A stretch of DNA of 64,000 nt from Kaistella soli (lineage in GTDB: Bacteria; Bacteroidota; Bacteroidia; Flavobacteriales; Weeksellaceae). Each line of letters opens with the position of its first letter. Position 1 is the stretch's first letter. Below are positions 55,233 through 62,504 of this stretch, in pieces. The stretch spans positions 466,192 to 530,191 of the forward strand of contig NZ_JAHOPF010000003.1 of NCBI RefSeq assembly GCF_019038595.1, written 5' to 3'. Under the pieces are notes generated by a model. That model saw only the letters and a list, made by a program, of their open reading frames with translations. It did not search any database and was not told the origin of the DNA. A program made the position numbers and the translations under genes.

Positions 55233-55240
55233 CAAAGATA
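55233..55240 (-). promoter_or_regulatory. -7 box five bases from the pnuC start codon
   Basis: The minus strand reads TATCTTTG, AAAAC, ATG. It is a TANNTTTG match placed so that transcription would start at the ATG. No TTG is found at the usual distance. Confidence 0.4.
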
Positions 55241-55362
55241 AATATTTTTACGGGTAAAAACGTTTTTGTTATTTCCCTATGGAAATCAGAATTTTAGGCG
55301 GTGTCTGTTAAATTCAGGAAAAGAAATTTTGCGGAAAATAGTTAATCATTGCTAAATTTTTA

Positions 55363-55370
55363 TATTTTTG
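55363..55370 (+). promoter_or_regulatory. -7 box (TATTTTTG) of the permease gene
   Basis: TATTTTTG lies 20 bases before the ATG at 55391 and would leave the longer frame (from 55349) untranscribed. This decides the start of the permease. Confidence 0.45.
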
Positions 55371-55390
55371 GAAATCTTAAAAAATTAAAA

Positions 55391-57067
55391 ATGTCGAATC
55401 TTTGGAGAACGAAACCCCTGAAACAACTGATGGCAGAAGCCGATGAGTCTGAGAAGGGCCTTAAAAAAACACTTTCTTCCGCATCCCTTGTTGCTCTGGG
55501 TATCGGAGCAATTATCGGAGCCGGACTTTTCTCAATCACCGGAATGGCCGCAGCCAATTATGCAGGTCCCGGAATTATGATTTCCTTTATTATTGCCGCG
55601 ATTGGCTGTGCATTTGCCGGTTTGTGTTATGCTGAATTTGCATCGATGATTCCTGTTGCAGGAAGTGCATATACTTATTCTTATGCCACGATGGGCGAGT
55701 TTATCGCCTGGATCATCGGCTGGGATCTGGTGCTGGAATATGCTGTAGGAGCGGCCACCGTCGCGTCAAGCTGGAGCGGCTATCTCGGAAAGTTTTTCCA
55801 TTCCTTCGGTGTTGCTCTGCCGGAGACCCTTATTACGACTCCTTTTGATATCACTTCAACGGGCGCTTCCGGAATTATCAACCTTCCGGCGGTTTTCATT
55901 GTACTGATCATGTCTTTGATCCTCATTAAAGGTACGAGCGAATCTGCGAAGGTCAATACGGCCATCGTTATTCTGAAAGTAGCCATCGTTATTATTTTTA
56001 TCGTAGTTGGATTCAAATATGTAAAAGCGGAAAACCTTACCCCGCTGATTCCTGAAAACACCGGCAAATTCGGAGAGTACGGGTGGTCCGGTATTATCAG
56101 GGCCGCGGCAGTTGTCTTTTTTGCGTATATCGGTTTTGACGCCGTTTCCACTGCAGCACAGGAAACAAAAGATCCTAAAAAATCAATGCCTATCGGTATT
56201 ATGGGCTCGCTTCTCATCTGTACCGTTCTGTATATCATCTTCGCCTATGTGATGGTGGGAGTGGTTCATTACAAAGCGTTTGCAGCCGGCGGCGGATCAG
56301 ATCACCTGGCTCCTGTAGCGATTGCTATTGAAGCGATGGGAGATGTAGTCAACGGAAAAGTAGTTCCTGCTTATCCATGGTTAAATACCACCATTATTTT
56401 AGCGATTCTGCTTGGGTATGCGTCCGTGATTCTGGTAATGCTTATGGGACAGAGCCGGGTATTTTACTCGATGAGTAAGGACGGTCTGCTTCCAAAAGTT
56501 TTCAGTGAAGTGCACCCGAAATACAGAACTCCCTATAAATCCAATTTATTCTTTCTGGTATTTGTGAGTCTTTTTGCAGCGTTTATTCCGGGAAGAGTTG
56601 TAGGTGAAATGACGAGTATCGGAACTTTATTTGCGTTCATTCTGGTTTGTGTTGGGGTGCTTGTTCTGAGAAAGACGCAGCCTGATGCGCCAAGAGCGTT
56701 CAGAACACCTTTGGTTCCGCTTATTCCTGTATTGGGTATTTTAGTATGTTTCGGAATGATGGCTTTCCTTCCTTTCGATACCTGGATCCGTTTGGTCTGC
56801 TGGATGATGATCGGTCTGGATGTCTATTTATTCAGAGGGATTAAAAACTCGTTCCTCGGTAAAGCGAACAATACCACCAACGATCCTAAAAACTACTCGG
56901 TTACCGCGATCTCAGGAGCTGCATTAACGCTGGTTCTGGCGGTGCTGGCGTTCCTTCACCATCAGAATGCAGAAACCGATGACAGCGGATTAATTGCTTT
57001 CTCGGTTGTGATGATCATTGTTCACACCATTCTTTATGGATATTACTTCATCAAGAACAAAAAATAA
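55391..57067 (+). CDS. APC-family amino acid permease
   Basis: The protein has about 558 residues from MSNLWRTKPLKQLMAEADES, with some 14 membrane helices. The first, unwound helix carries GIGAIIGAGLFSITGMAA, the substrate-contact glycine motif of APC transporters. EFASMIPVAGSAYTYSYATMGEF and FFAYIGFDAVSTAAQETKDPKKSMPIGI are typical of the cationic amino acid transporter (CAT/YfnA) branch. It should import an amino acid by proton or exchange coupling at the inner membrane; the exact substrate is open. It is monocistronic, with a hairpin terminator 20 bases after its stop codon. Confidence 0.92.
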   Translation: MSNLWRTKPLKQLMAEADESEKGLKKTLSSASLVALGIGAIIGAGLFSITGMAAANYAGPGIMISFIIAAIGCAFAGLCYAEFASMIPVAGSAYTYSYATMGEFIAWIIGWDLVLEYAVGAATVASSWSGYLGKFFHSFGVALPETLITTPFDITSTGASGIINLPAVFIVLIMSLILIKGTSESAKVNTAIVILKVAIVIIFIVVGFKYVKAENLTPLIPENTGKFGEYGWSGIIRAAAVVFFAYIGFDAVSTAAQETKDPKKSMPIGIMGSLLICTVLYIIFAYVMVGVVHYKAFAAGGGSDHLAPVAIAIEAMGDVVNGKVVPAYPWLNTTIILAILLGYASVILVMLMGQSRVFYSMSKDGLLPKVFSEVHPKYRTPYKSNLFFLVFVSLFAAFIPGRVVGEMTSIGTLFAFILVCVGVLVLRKTQPDAPRAFRTPLVPLIPVLGILVCFGMMAFLPFDTWIRLVCWMMIGLDVYLFRGIKNSFLGKANNTTNDPKNYSVTAISGAALTLVLAVLAFLHHQNAETDDSGLIAFSVVMIIVHTILYGYYFIKNKK

Positions 57068-57086
57068 ATCAATAAACTATGGAAAT

Positions 57087-57112
57087 TTCCCGTCATTTAT
57101 GGCGGGATTTTT
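57087..57112 (+). terminator. Terminator of the permease gene
   Basis: TCCCGTCA (57087-57094) pairs with TGGCGGGA (57099-57106, one G-T pair) around TTTA, followed by TTTTTTAT. Confidence 0.75.
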
Positions 57113-57140
57113 TATATATTTCTGATTCAATAATCTTCCT

Positions 57141-58157
57141 ATGAGAAAAATTTTCTATCTGTCTTTTTTAATGATAATCAGTTTAGGTTTTGGCCAAAAA
57201 GCCGAGATCCAGACTTTACTGAAAGATAAAATTTCCATCCGGGCGCTTCAGCTCTGGGACGGAAAAGTGTGGTATTCCGGAACGGATTCCAAATTCGGGT
57301 ATGTGAGTCTTAAGGATACAGCGGACAAGAAGCAAATGAGGCTTTCAAATGAGAATTTACAGTTCAGAACTTTGGCGCAGACAAAATCCAGTTTCTACGC
57401 GATTAATATTGGCTCTCCCGCCAAATGGTTTACGGTTCAGAAGAGTGATTTGAAAGTAAGCCTCAACATGACAGATTCAACCAAAACTGCCTTTTTCGAT
57501 GCTTTCGTTTTTGATTCTGCTAAAGACCGCGGAATTGCAGTCAGTGATCCTAATGAAGACGGAAGCGGCAAGAATCTGATATTTACCAATTTAAATAAAA
57601 GCACTCCCAAAGCGAATTTCCCACAATATTTCCCTGGCGAAGCACATTTCGCGGCCAGCAACTCCAATATCGCAATGGCCGGAAATTGGGTTTGGGTGGC
57701 CACCGGTGGCTCTAAAGCAAGGATTTTCAAGTTTAACTGGAATCGTCCGTTCTCCTGGAAGGCTATCGAAACTCCTTTTATTCAGGGTACCTCCTCACAG
57801 GGCATTTATTCCATTGATTTCTATGATAAGAAATTCGGAATTGCGGTGGGCGGCGATTACACCAAACAGGCAGAAAACATCAACAATATCGCAACCACGC
57901 ACGACGGCGGAGAAACCTGGCAGATTCAGGCTTCAGGGAAAAATGCAGGTTATAAAACCTGTGTGAAAATCCGTCCGAAATCGAAAGGGAAAGACATGAT
58001 TGCCGTTGGCGACCAGAATATCGAATTCTCCCAGGATTACGGAAAAACCTGGACAAAGATCTCCGATGAAAAAGGGCTTTATGTGTGCGAATGGATTGAT
58101 GCAAACACTTTGGTTTTTGCCGGAAAAGACCGCATTGTGCAAATGACACTGCACTGA
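57141..58157 (+). CDS. Exported YCF48/BNR-repeat beta-propeller protein
   Basis: The 338-residue protein has a signal peptide (MRKIFYLSFLMIISLGFGQ) and then alternating short strands with Asp-box-like motifs: THDGGETWQIQ and SQDYGKTWTKIS. Related proteins are often labelled 'oxidoreductase' in flavobacterial genomes without evidence. By fold it is a sialidase/YCF48-like propeller, perhaps a surface or periplasmic assembly factor. No catalytic set is visible and there is no sorting domain. It is the last gene before the accessory region, and codon use matches the upstream genes. Confidence 0.8.
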   Translation: MRKIFYLSFLMIISLGFGQKAEIQTLLKDKISIRALQLWDGKVWYSGTDSKFGYVSLKDTADKKQMRLSNENLQFRTLAQTKSSFYAINIGSPAKWFTVQKSDLKVSLNMTDSTKTAFFDAFVFDSAKDRGIAVSDPNEDGSGKNLIFTNLNKSTPKANFPQYFPGEAHFAASNSNIAMAGNWVWVATGGSKARIFKFNWNRPFSWKAIETPFIQGTSSQGIYSIDFYDKKFGIAVGGDYTKQAENINNIATTHDGGETWQIQASGKNAGYKTCVKIRPKSKGKDMIAVGDQNIEFSQDYGKTWTKISDEKGLYVCEWIDANTLVFAGKDRIVQMTLH

Positions 58158-58233
58158 CCAGACTTTTTCAGTCAAGAAAAACTTAATCTTCAAGCGTGGT
58201 GAGGCGAGCATTCATCTGCGCGCAGGCCGCCTG

Positions 58234-58956
58234 TTACTCCCCCTGCATGCCCGCCCACAGATACGCTGCCGAAAATTCTTCCTTCATCACTGAAGACTGG
58301 TTGGGTGCTGCAAACTTCAGGCAGCCTATGATCAGCAGCCAGCCTCCCGCTGCATCCACCGGGAAGATCCAGTCCTGAGAAGGAAGCGCGGAAATTCCAC
58401 TGATATCCAACTCCAGTTTTGCCAGCACCTTTACGGGCACAGCCTCTTTATTAAAATCGGCAGAAAGCGCGATGAGGGTGAGCACTGCTGAACCGGTGTT
58501 TTTTGGCGGTATGATTTGGTTTTTCCATTTCAGTTCGGGGAGGTGGACTTTCATTTCACCGGCTGCTTCCATTTCAAAAGCGGGAAAGAAGTTCGTGCAG
58601 CTTTCCCATTCTAATTTGGGGTTAAAGGAAAAACCAGCCAGAGCCTGGGGATTTCCGAAACCGGTACCTGTTTCTTCACTGATGCCGTTATCGCCGGTAA
58701 CCGTTTTCCTGATTCTCGCGCGGTGCTTTGCTGCAAAATACTGCGGAGCAGGGACTCCAAGCATGCGGAGGACCTGAAGGCGGAATGTCTTTTCCCGGCT
58801 GCTTACCAGCCCGAAAACGCCGGCAGCAGCTTTGGTCTGGGCGGTCTGTTTTATCCCGTCGGGTCTTGCCCTTACGAATTCGCGGCCGCCATCATTTACA
58901 AAAACAACGTTGCGAATGGCACCACTCAGGCTGCCGTTTTTTTTAACTCTTGCCAT
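58234..58956 (-). CDS. Hypothetical protein, GC-rich
   Basis: The 240-residue protein starts MARVKKNGSLSGAIRNVVFVNDGG. Its basic N-terminus (about 90 residues with RARPDG, RKTVTG) precedes a segment that looks beta-rich (FNPKLEWESCTNFFPAFEMEA, HLPELKWKN, AVLTLIALSADFN). There is no signal peptide or membrane helix. Its base composition is visibly higher in G+C than the neighbouring genes, and both flanks are non-coding. I recall similar hypothetical proteins in Chryseobacterium-like genomes but no function. It lies between the core gene at 57141 and the recombinase, so it may mark the edge of the accessory region. Confidence 0.6.
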   Translation of the reverse strand: MARVKKNGSLSGAIRNVVFVNDGGREFVRARPDGIKQTAQTKAAAGVFGLVSSREKTFRLQVLRMLGVPAPQYFAAKHRARIRKTVTGDNGISEETGTGFGNPQALAGFSFNPKLEWESCTNFFPAFEMEAAGEMKVHLPELKWKNQIIPPKNTGSAVLTLIALSADFNKEAVPVKVLAKLELDISGISALPSQDWIFPVDAAGGWLLIIGCLKFAAPNQSSVMKEEFSAAYLWAGMQGE

Positions 58957-59432
58957 GATTTTTTTTCATATCTTTAGTTTTTGGTAAAGCATACGGGGTA
59001 CTTTCTTCAAAACCCTCCGCTCCGCCTTCAGTAAAGATACAGTATAAATTAATTAAAACTCCAATAAAAATCCAATAGTTTATTAGACTTATATTGGACT
59101 TTTATTGGAGTTTTATTGGACTTGGGTACTACGGTGCATATACAGTGGACGAACATACCCTTAATTAACCCACAACATGCCTTTTCCTGAACGCACGATA
59201 CCGGTTACTCCATAAATCCTGATCTAACTATGCATATATATAACTGTAATGAAAGAATTGGTCTGAGCGCTCTGAGACTGTCAGGAAAGTTCCGAAGGGG
59301 AAGCTCATTCGCAGCACAGCGCCTTTGAGTATTCTGATGCCACGTTTTATAAAATGTAAAGTTGGGTTCCGGTGAAAACAAAGTTCTGTACATGATATTT
59401 TTATTATCTTTAGGTTTGAAAATCAGCATGCT
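58957..59432. other. 476-base intergenic region before the recombinase
   Basis: No gene is seen. It contains the inverted/tandem 11-base repeat block at 59055-59121 and a TAGGTTTG box at 59411-59418 that could be the -7 element of the recombinase gene, 14 bases before its ATG. The remainder has nothing I recognise. Confidence 0.5.
59055..59121. repeat. Nested inverted and tandem 11-base repeats (ATTGGANTTTT)
   Basis: The left arm 59055-59076 and right arm 59093-59114 are reverse complements over 22 bases with one mismatch, around a 16-base loop. The arms are themselves built of 11-base units: ATTGGACTTTT, ATTGGAGTTTT and ATTGGACTTGG in direct order from 59093, and two in reverse on the left. 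The block is 312 bases upstream of the recombinase start. Confidence 0.85.
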
Positions 59433-60476
59433 ATGAAATGGAAAGCTACCTTGGTTAAATACCGCGATGCAGACCGGATTGCAGTAGAATTTGAAAAGGA
59501 CCCGGAACTCATCCGAAGGATCAAGCTCATTCACGATGCCCGCTGGAATCCTGCGAAAAAGTACTGGCATATTCCGGATACTTCTGAAAACAGAGCAAGG
59601 TTCAGGCTCGTACAAAAGGAAGACACCGAACCTTCTGCGGAAGGGCAGGAGCAACTCCGCCAGTTTATCCGCTGGCTTTCTGCGAAGAGATACAGCAGCA
59701 ACACCATAAAAACCTACTCTGAATCTTTACGGTTATTTTTAATTTATTTCCGCATGAAAGCGGTTTCCGAAATAACGAATGCAGATGTGATGGATTTTAA
59801 TCATGATTATATTTTAAAAAACAGATTTTCTGCTTCTTACCAAAATCAGTTCACCAGTGCGATCAAGTTATATTTCCGCACCATCCGAAATACCAATATT
59901 GAGGTGGATAAAATAGAGCGGCCGAAAAAGAATAAAATGCTGCCCAACGTGTTGAGTAAAGAAGAAGTAAAGCTCATCCTGGAAGCCCACGCCAATCTGA
60001 AGCACAAAACGATGCTATCCCTGATCTACAGCTGTGGTTTGCGCTGCAGTGAATTACTGCAGCTAAGGCCGGGGGATATTGATTCTAAAAGGAATATTGT
60101 TTTCATTAAAGAGGCAAAAGGAAAAAAGGACAGAATAACGTCTTTGTCTCCAAAGATTTTAGTCCTACTGAGGACTTATTACGCGCTTTACAAGCCAAAA
60201 ACCTATCTGTTTGAAGGTAAGGAGCGGGGGAGTATGTATTCTGCAAAAAGTCTTCAGAGCGTACTGAAGCAGGCCTTAGAAAAAGCCAGGATCAAAAAGC
60301 CCGTGACCTTGCATTGGCTTCGGCACAGCTACGCTACCCATTTGCTGGAGAGCGGAACAGACCTGCGTTATATTCAGGAGCTGTTGGGACATAACAGCAG
60401 CAGAACTACGGAAATCTATACGCATGTGAGTACAAAGAATCTGCAGCAAATAAAAAGTCCTTTTGATGATTTATAA
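59433..60476 (+). CDS. Tyrosine recombinase of an integron-like cassette array (XerC/D-like, non-IntI)
   Basis: This 347-residue tyrosine recombinase has all catalytic residues: Arg204 in SCGLRCSELLQL, a Lys in the KGKKDR segment, His294 and Arg297 in HWLRHSYATH, His320 in LLGHNS and Tyr329 in IYTHVS. Residues about 75-165 are the SAM-like core-binding domain (FIRWLSAKRYSSNTIKTYSE). Residues 1-65 form an extra N-terminal domain with ARWNPAKKYWHIPD, familiar from Bacteroidetes integrases and faintly HARP-like. R204-H294 spacing is 90 residues, like XerD (96) and unlike IntI1 (131), so the integron-integrase additional domain is missing. Yet the tail QIKSPFDDL resembles the SPLDxL end of IntI. 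It is oriented with the cassettes that begin 106 bases after its stop, and it is their obvious mobilising enzyme. Confidence 0.93.
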   Translation: MKWKATLVKYRDADRIAVEFEKDPELIRRIKLIHDARWNPAKKYWHIPDTSENRARFRLVQKEDTEPSAEGQEQLRQFIRWLSAKRYSSNTIKTYSESLRLFLIYFRMKAVSEITNADVMDFNHDYILKNRFSASYQNQFTSAIKLYFRTIRNTNIEVDKIERPKKNKMLPNVLSKEEVKLILEAHANLKHKTMLSLIYSCGLRCSELLQLRPGDIDSKRNIVFIKEAKGKKDRITSLSPKILVLLRTYYALYKPKTYLFEGKERGSMYSAKSLQSVLKQALEKARIKKPVTLHWLRHSYATHLLESGTDLRYIQELLGHNSSRTTEIYTHVSTKNLQQIKSPFDDL

Positions 60477-60495
60477 AGAAAAAAAATATATCTTA

Positions 60496-60590
60496 GAGGA
60501 CAGAAATAATGTCTCACGACTTTCAGACCAATCCCTACAAAATATGTTGTATTTGTCTGACAAAGTAGGACATATATACAAGTTAGCTGC
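60496..60590 (+). other. attI-like insertion site between the recombinase and cassette 1
   Basis: The first junction is GTTAGCTGC (60582-60590). Upstream lie a 13-base palindrome TTTGTC-T-GACAAA (60552-60564) and two direct repeats GAGGACA (60496-60502) and TAGGACA (60566-60572). By analogy with attI sites, where the integrase binds extra direct repeats beside the core, this is the likely primary recombination site. No hairpin of the attC type precedes this GTT. Confidence 0.5.
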
Positions 60591-60613
60591 AACTTAAGAA
60601 AATAAAAACGCAA

Positions 60614-61243
60614 ATGAAAAATACCTTTTCTAATAAAATTTACAATTGGACCTTAATTTTTATAACTTTTGCTTTTGCAATTTATCAATTATATTGTCTT
60701 TTTTCACGATTTCCATTCGTATCAAATTATTTTGATGCAGTTTTTAATTTAGCTCTTGCATCAATTGCTTTATATTCTCTGGGAAATTTAAAAGTGGCTG
60801 GAGAAAAATATTCTTTTCTATTTATAATTGGATATCTAATATTATTTCCAATAAGCTACTATATACAGTATTTCAGTAGAATCATTAAATATGACTTTTC
60901 GACTGTTGAATTCTCTTTTCCTATTATTCATTTGATCTTTGCTGCTGGTGCTCTACTTCTTTATTTTGGAATTAAATTCTCAAAAAAAACGATAACTGAA
61001 AGAATTGACAATTTTGGATTTACTTCAATAATTATTGGAATTTATTTAATCATACAAAGGTTTATTAACATTTTTGATTTCGGTTTCAATTATTCTATTG
61101 TAAAATTTGTTTTTATAATTTTAATTCCTTGTACAATCATTTTCATTGGAAATAAATTAAAAACTAACTCTATGAAAGCAAATAATGGAATAGTTCTAAA
61201 TTTATTCTTGTTAATTCTGTTCTACTTTTTAATATATTATTAA
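60614..61243 (+). CDS. Cassette 1: multi-pass membrane protein of unknown function
   Basis: The 209-residue protein consists almost entirely of hydrophobic helices, about six to seven (near residues 12-30, 37-55, 66-88, 101-120, 132-150, 159-177 and 190-208), with aromatic-rich, strongly AT-biased coding (FLLILFYFLIYY at the end). No transporter or enzyme motif is visible and I do not recognise the family. The ATG is 31 bases after the cassette junction, and the stop is 8 bases before the attC left core, typical cassette spacing. No promoter or terminator is seen, so expression may depend on read-through from the recombinase side. Confidence 0.7.
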   Translation: MKNTFSNKIYNWTLIFITFAFAIYQLYCLFSRFPFVSNYFDAVFNLALASIALYSLGNLKVAGEKYSFLFIIGYLILFPISYYIQYFSRIIKYDFSTVEFSFPIIHLIFAAGALLLYFGIKFSKKTITERIDNFGFTSIIIGIYLIIQRFINIFDFGFNYSIVKFVFIILIPCTIIFIGNKLKTNSMKANNGIVLNLFLLILFYFLIYY

Positions 61244-61251
61244 AGAAGCTT

Positions 61252-61385
61252 CAGCTAACATCATATTGGCAATAGTGCGGAGGAAGCGCAAGTTTAACCA
61301 TTTTAGATGTTCCGAAGATTATTTTATAATAAGAAACTTTCCGCGTTAAAGCTGCACCATCGCCAATACTCGGACCGTTGTGCGT
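61252..61385 (+). other. attC-like site 1 (end of cassette 1)
   Basis: The left core CAGCTAAC (61252-61259) is the exact reverse complement of the start of cassette 1 (GTTAGCTG, 60582). The arms ATTGGCAATAGTGC (61265-61278) and GCACCATCGCCAAT (61354-61367) pair at 12 of 14 positions. The right core GTTGTGCGT (61377-61385) opens cassette 2. The length of about 134 bases is within the classical attC range. Confidence 0.85.
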
Positions 61386-61417
61386 CATTTTAAATACAAC
61401 TAACATCAAATAAATCA

Positions 61418-61939
61418 ATGTCAGAATACACTTCAATTTACGGCTACATAAAAGTTGACAGAGAGTATGAAAAAACTGTTAATTTTATAAAATCTATTGG
61501 AAAGGATGTCGAATATCCTTTCGTCAATACTAATATGTTTAGTTTTGGAGACTATGAAATTCCATACTATTATGAAAATATATTTTTGGGCTTCGCTTCA
61601 TCATATAAGTATTTTGGTCTTGACTTAAGCGACTGGAACAAATTTATTCTAAAAATTGAAAATATCCTCAGAAACATTGATTTCGAGAGTGCCCAATTTC
61701 ACGTAGAAAGTGCTATTGGTGACTTTACATTATATTGGGAAACACTAACCAAAAATTTCTTCACAGATGAAAAGGAGAATGATAAATTAGTTAGATTAAT
61801 AAAAACTGATGAATGGTATTTTGGTTTCGGAAGAAGAGGAACATTCGTAGGGGATTTAGACGAAAACCAAATTTTTTACGATTATGAAGATTTGAGAAAT
61901 TATCCAAATTTAAATTTTGTTTATCCAATACCAAAATAG
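61418..61939 (+). CDS. Cassette 2: soluble protein of unknown function
   Basis: The 173-residue acidic protein starts MSEYTSIYGYIKVDREYEKT. It has no signal peptide or membrane helix, is rich in aromatic residues and has an alpha-beta character (YYYENIFLGFASSYKYFGLDL, LIKTDEWYFGFGRRGTFVG). The style recalls small cytoplasmic immunity-type proteins of toxin loci, but that is only an impression and no family is claimed. It starts 41 bases after the junction at 61377, and its stop is 9 bases before the left core of the next attC-like site. The coding sequence is AT-rich compared with the chromosome. Confidence 0.7.
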   Translation: MSEYTSIYGYIKVDREYEKTVNFIKSIGKDVEYPFVNTNMFSFGDYEIPYYYENIFLGFASSYKYFGLDLSDWNKFILKIENILRNIDFESAQFHVESAIGDFTLYWETLTKNFFTDEKENDKLVRLIKTDEWYFGFGRRGTFVGDLDENQIFYDYEDLRNYPNLNFVYPIPK

Positions 61940-61948
61940 AAAAAACGA

Positions 61949-62084
61949 ACGCACAACAAGGGTTTTGCAATAGTGGGGCGAAACTGCAAAGTTCAACGGC
62001 AGTTCTTCGGTTCAACTTTTGTACAAAATTGAAGATTTGTGCTTCGATTGCCCCACCATCGCAAAGCCCCGAAACGTTGTACGC
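61949..62084 (+). other. attC-like site 2 (end of cassette 2)
   Basis: The left core ACGCACAAC (61949-61957) is the exact reverse complement of the cassette 2 start GTTGTGCGT. The arms TTTTGCAATAGTGGGGC (61963-61979) and GCCCCACCATCGCAAAG (62050-62066) pair at 14 of 17 positions. The right core is GTTGTACGC (62076-62084). The arms share GCAATAGTG and CACCATCGC with site 1, showing common ancestry of sites behind unrelated genes. Confidence 0.85.
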
Positions 62085-62504
62085 AATTGCTCGCCCCCGT
62101 TATCTGATAAATAGGATTAAAATTCAACCTGGAAACGGAAAGAGTTAAGGGATGTAAAAGAGGATCTTTTTCGTCAAGCCTTGCAAAGTTGGATTTGCTG
62201 AAAGTTTACTTTCAAAGCGGAGCCGCTTAAAAGGCTTGCCAAAGTTATAAGAAAAAATTGATAAAGTCAAGTTTTTTATTATGTAACTGACTTAACTCTA
62301 AAGTGTTGCAGGAATTTTAACGCTGATATTTTATAAAGCTGCGCCTATCATTACGGTCTGATAGGAGACAATTTTCTAAAATCATTTATCCGGATTCCGA
62401 AGTCGGCAACTGTAAACTGTTTTTGTTATCTTAGCAGAGAAACAAGCAACAGCGCACAACAAGTGATAGGCGCCATTGCAAGCAACGGCGCCTATCACCA
62501 ACCG
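62077..62504 (+). other. Cassette 3: no reading frame, structured sequence
   Basis: This 428-base cassette has no frame of useful length on either strand; the best I found is 22 codons. Its most structured part (62175-62238) can fold as a three-way junction. The outer stem is CAAGCCTT (62175-62182) with AAGGCTTG (62231-62238), enclosing hairpins GAAAG-TTTA-CTTTC (62200-62213) and AAGCG-GAGC-CGCTT (62215-62228). A further hairpin pairs CCTATCA (62344-62350) with TGATAGG (62359-62365). It may encode a structured RNA or be a decayed cassette. The start GTTGTACGC and end GCGCACAAC match at 8 of 9 positions. Confidence 0.6.

Noticed and set aside
55228..55390. Riboswitch for pnuC
   Set aside because: The -7 box is five bases from the ATG and I see no conserved aptamer elements in the region.
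59055..59121. CRISPR-like repeat array
   Set aside because: The repeats are 11-base units without spacers and there are no cas genes in the window.
59433..60476. Housekeeping XerC or XerD, or a prophage integrase
   Set aside because: The N-terminal extension and SPFDDL tail differ from XerC/D, no phage genes are present, and the adjoining cassette array gives a better explanation.
62085..62451. Group II intron fragment or protein gene in cassette 3
   Set aside because: I find no domain V-like hairpin, no reverse transcriptase frame and no open frame beyond about 22 codons.
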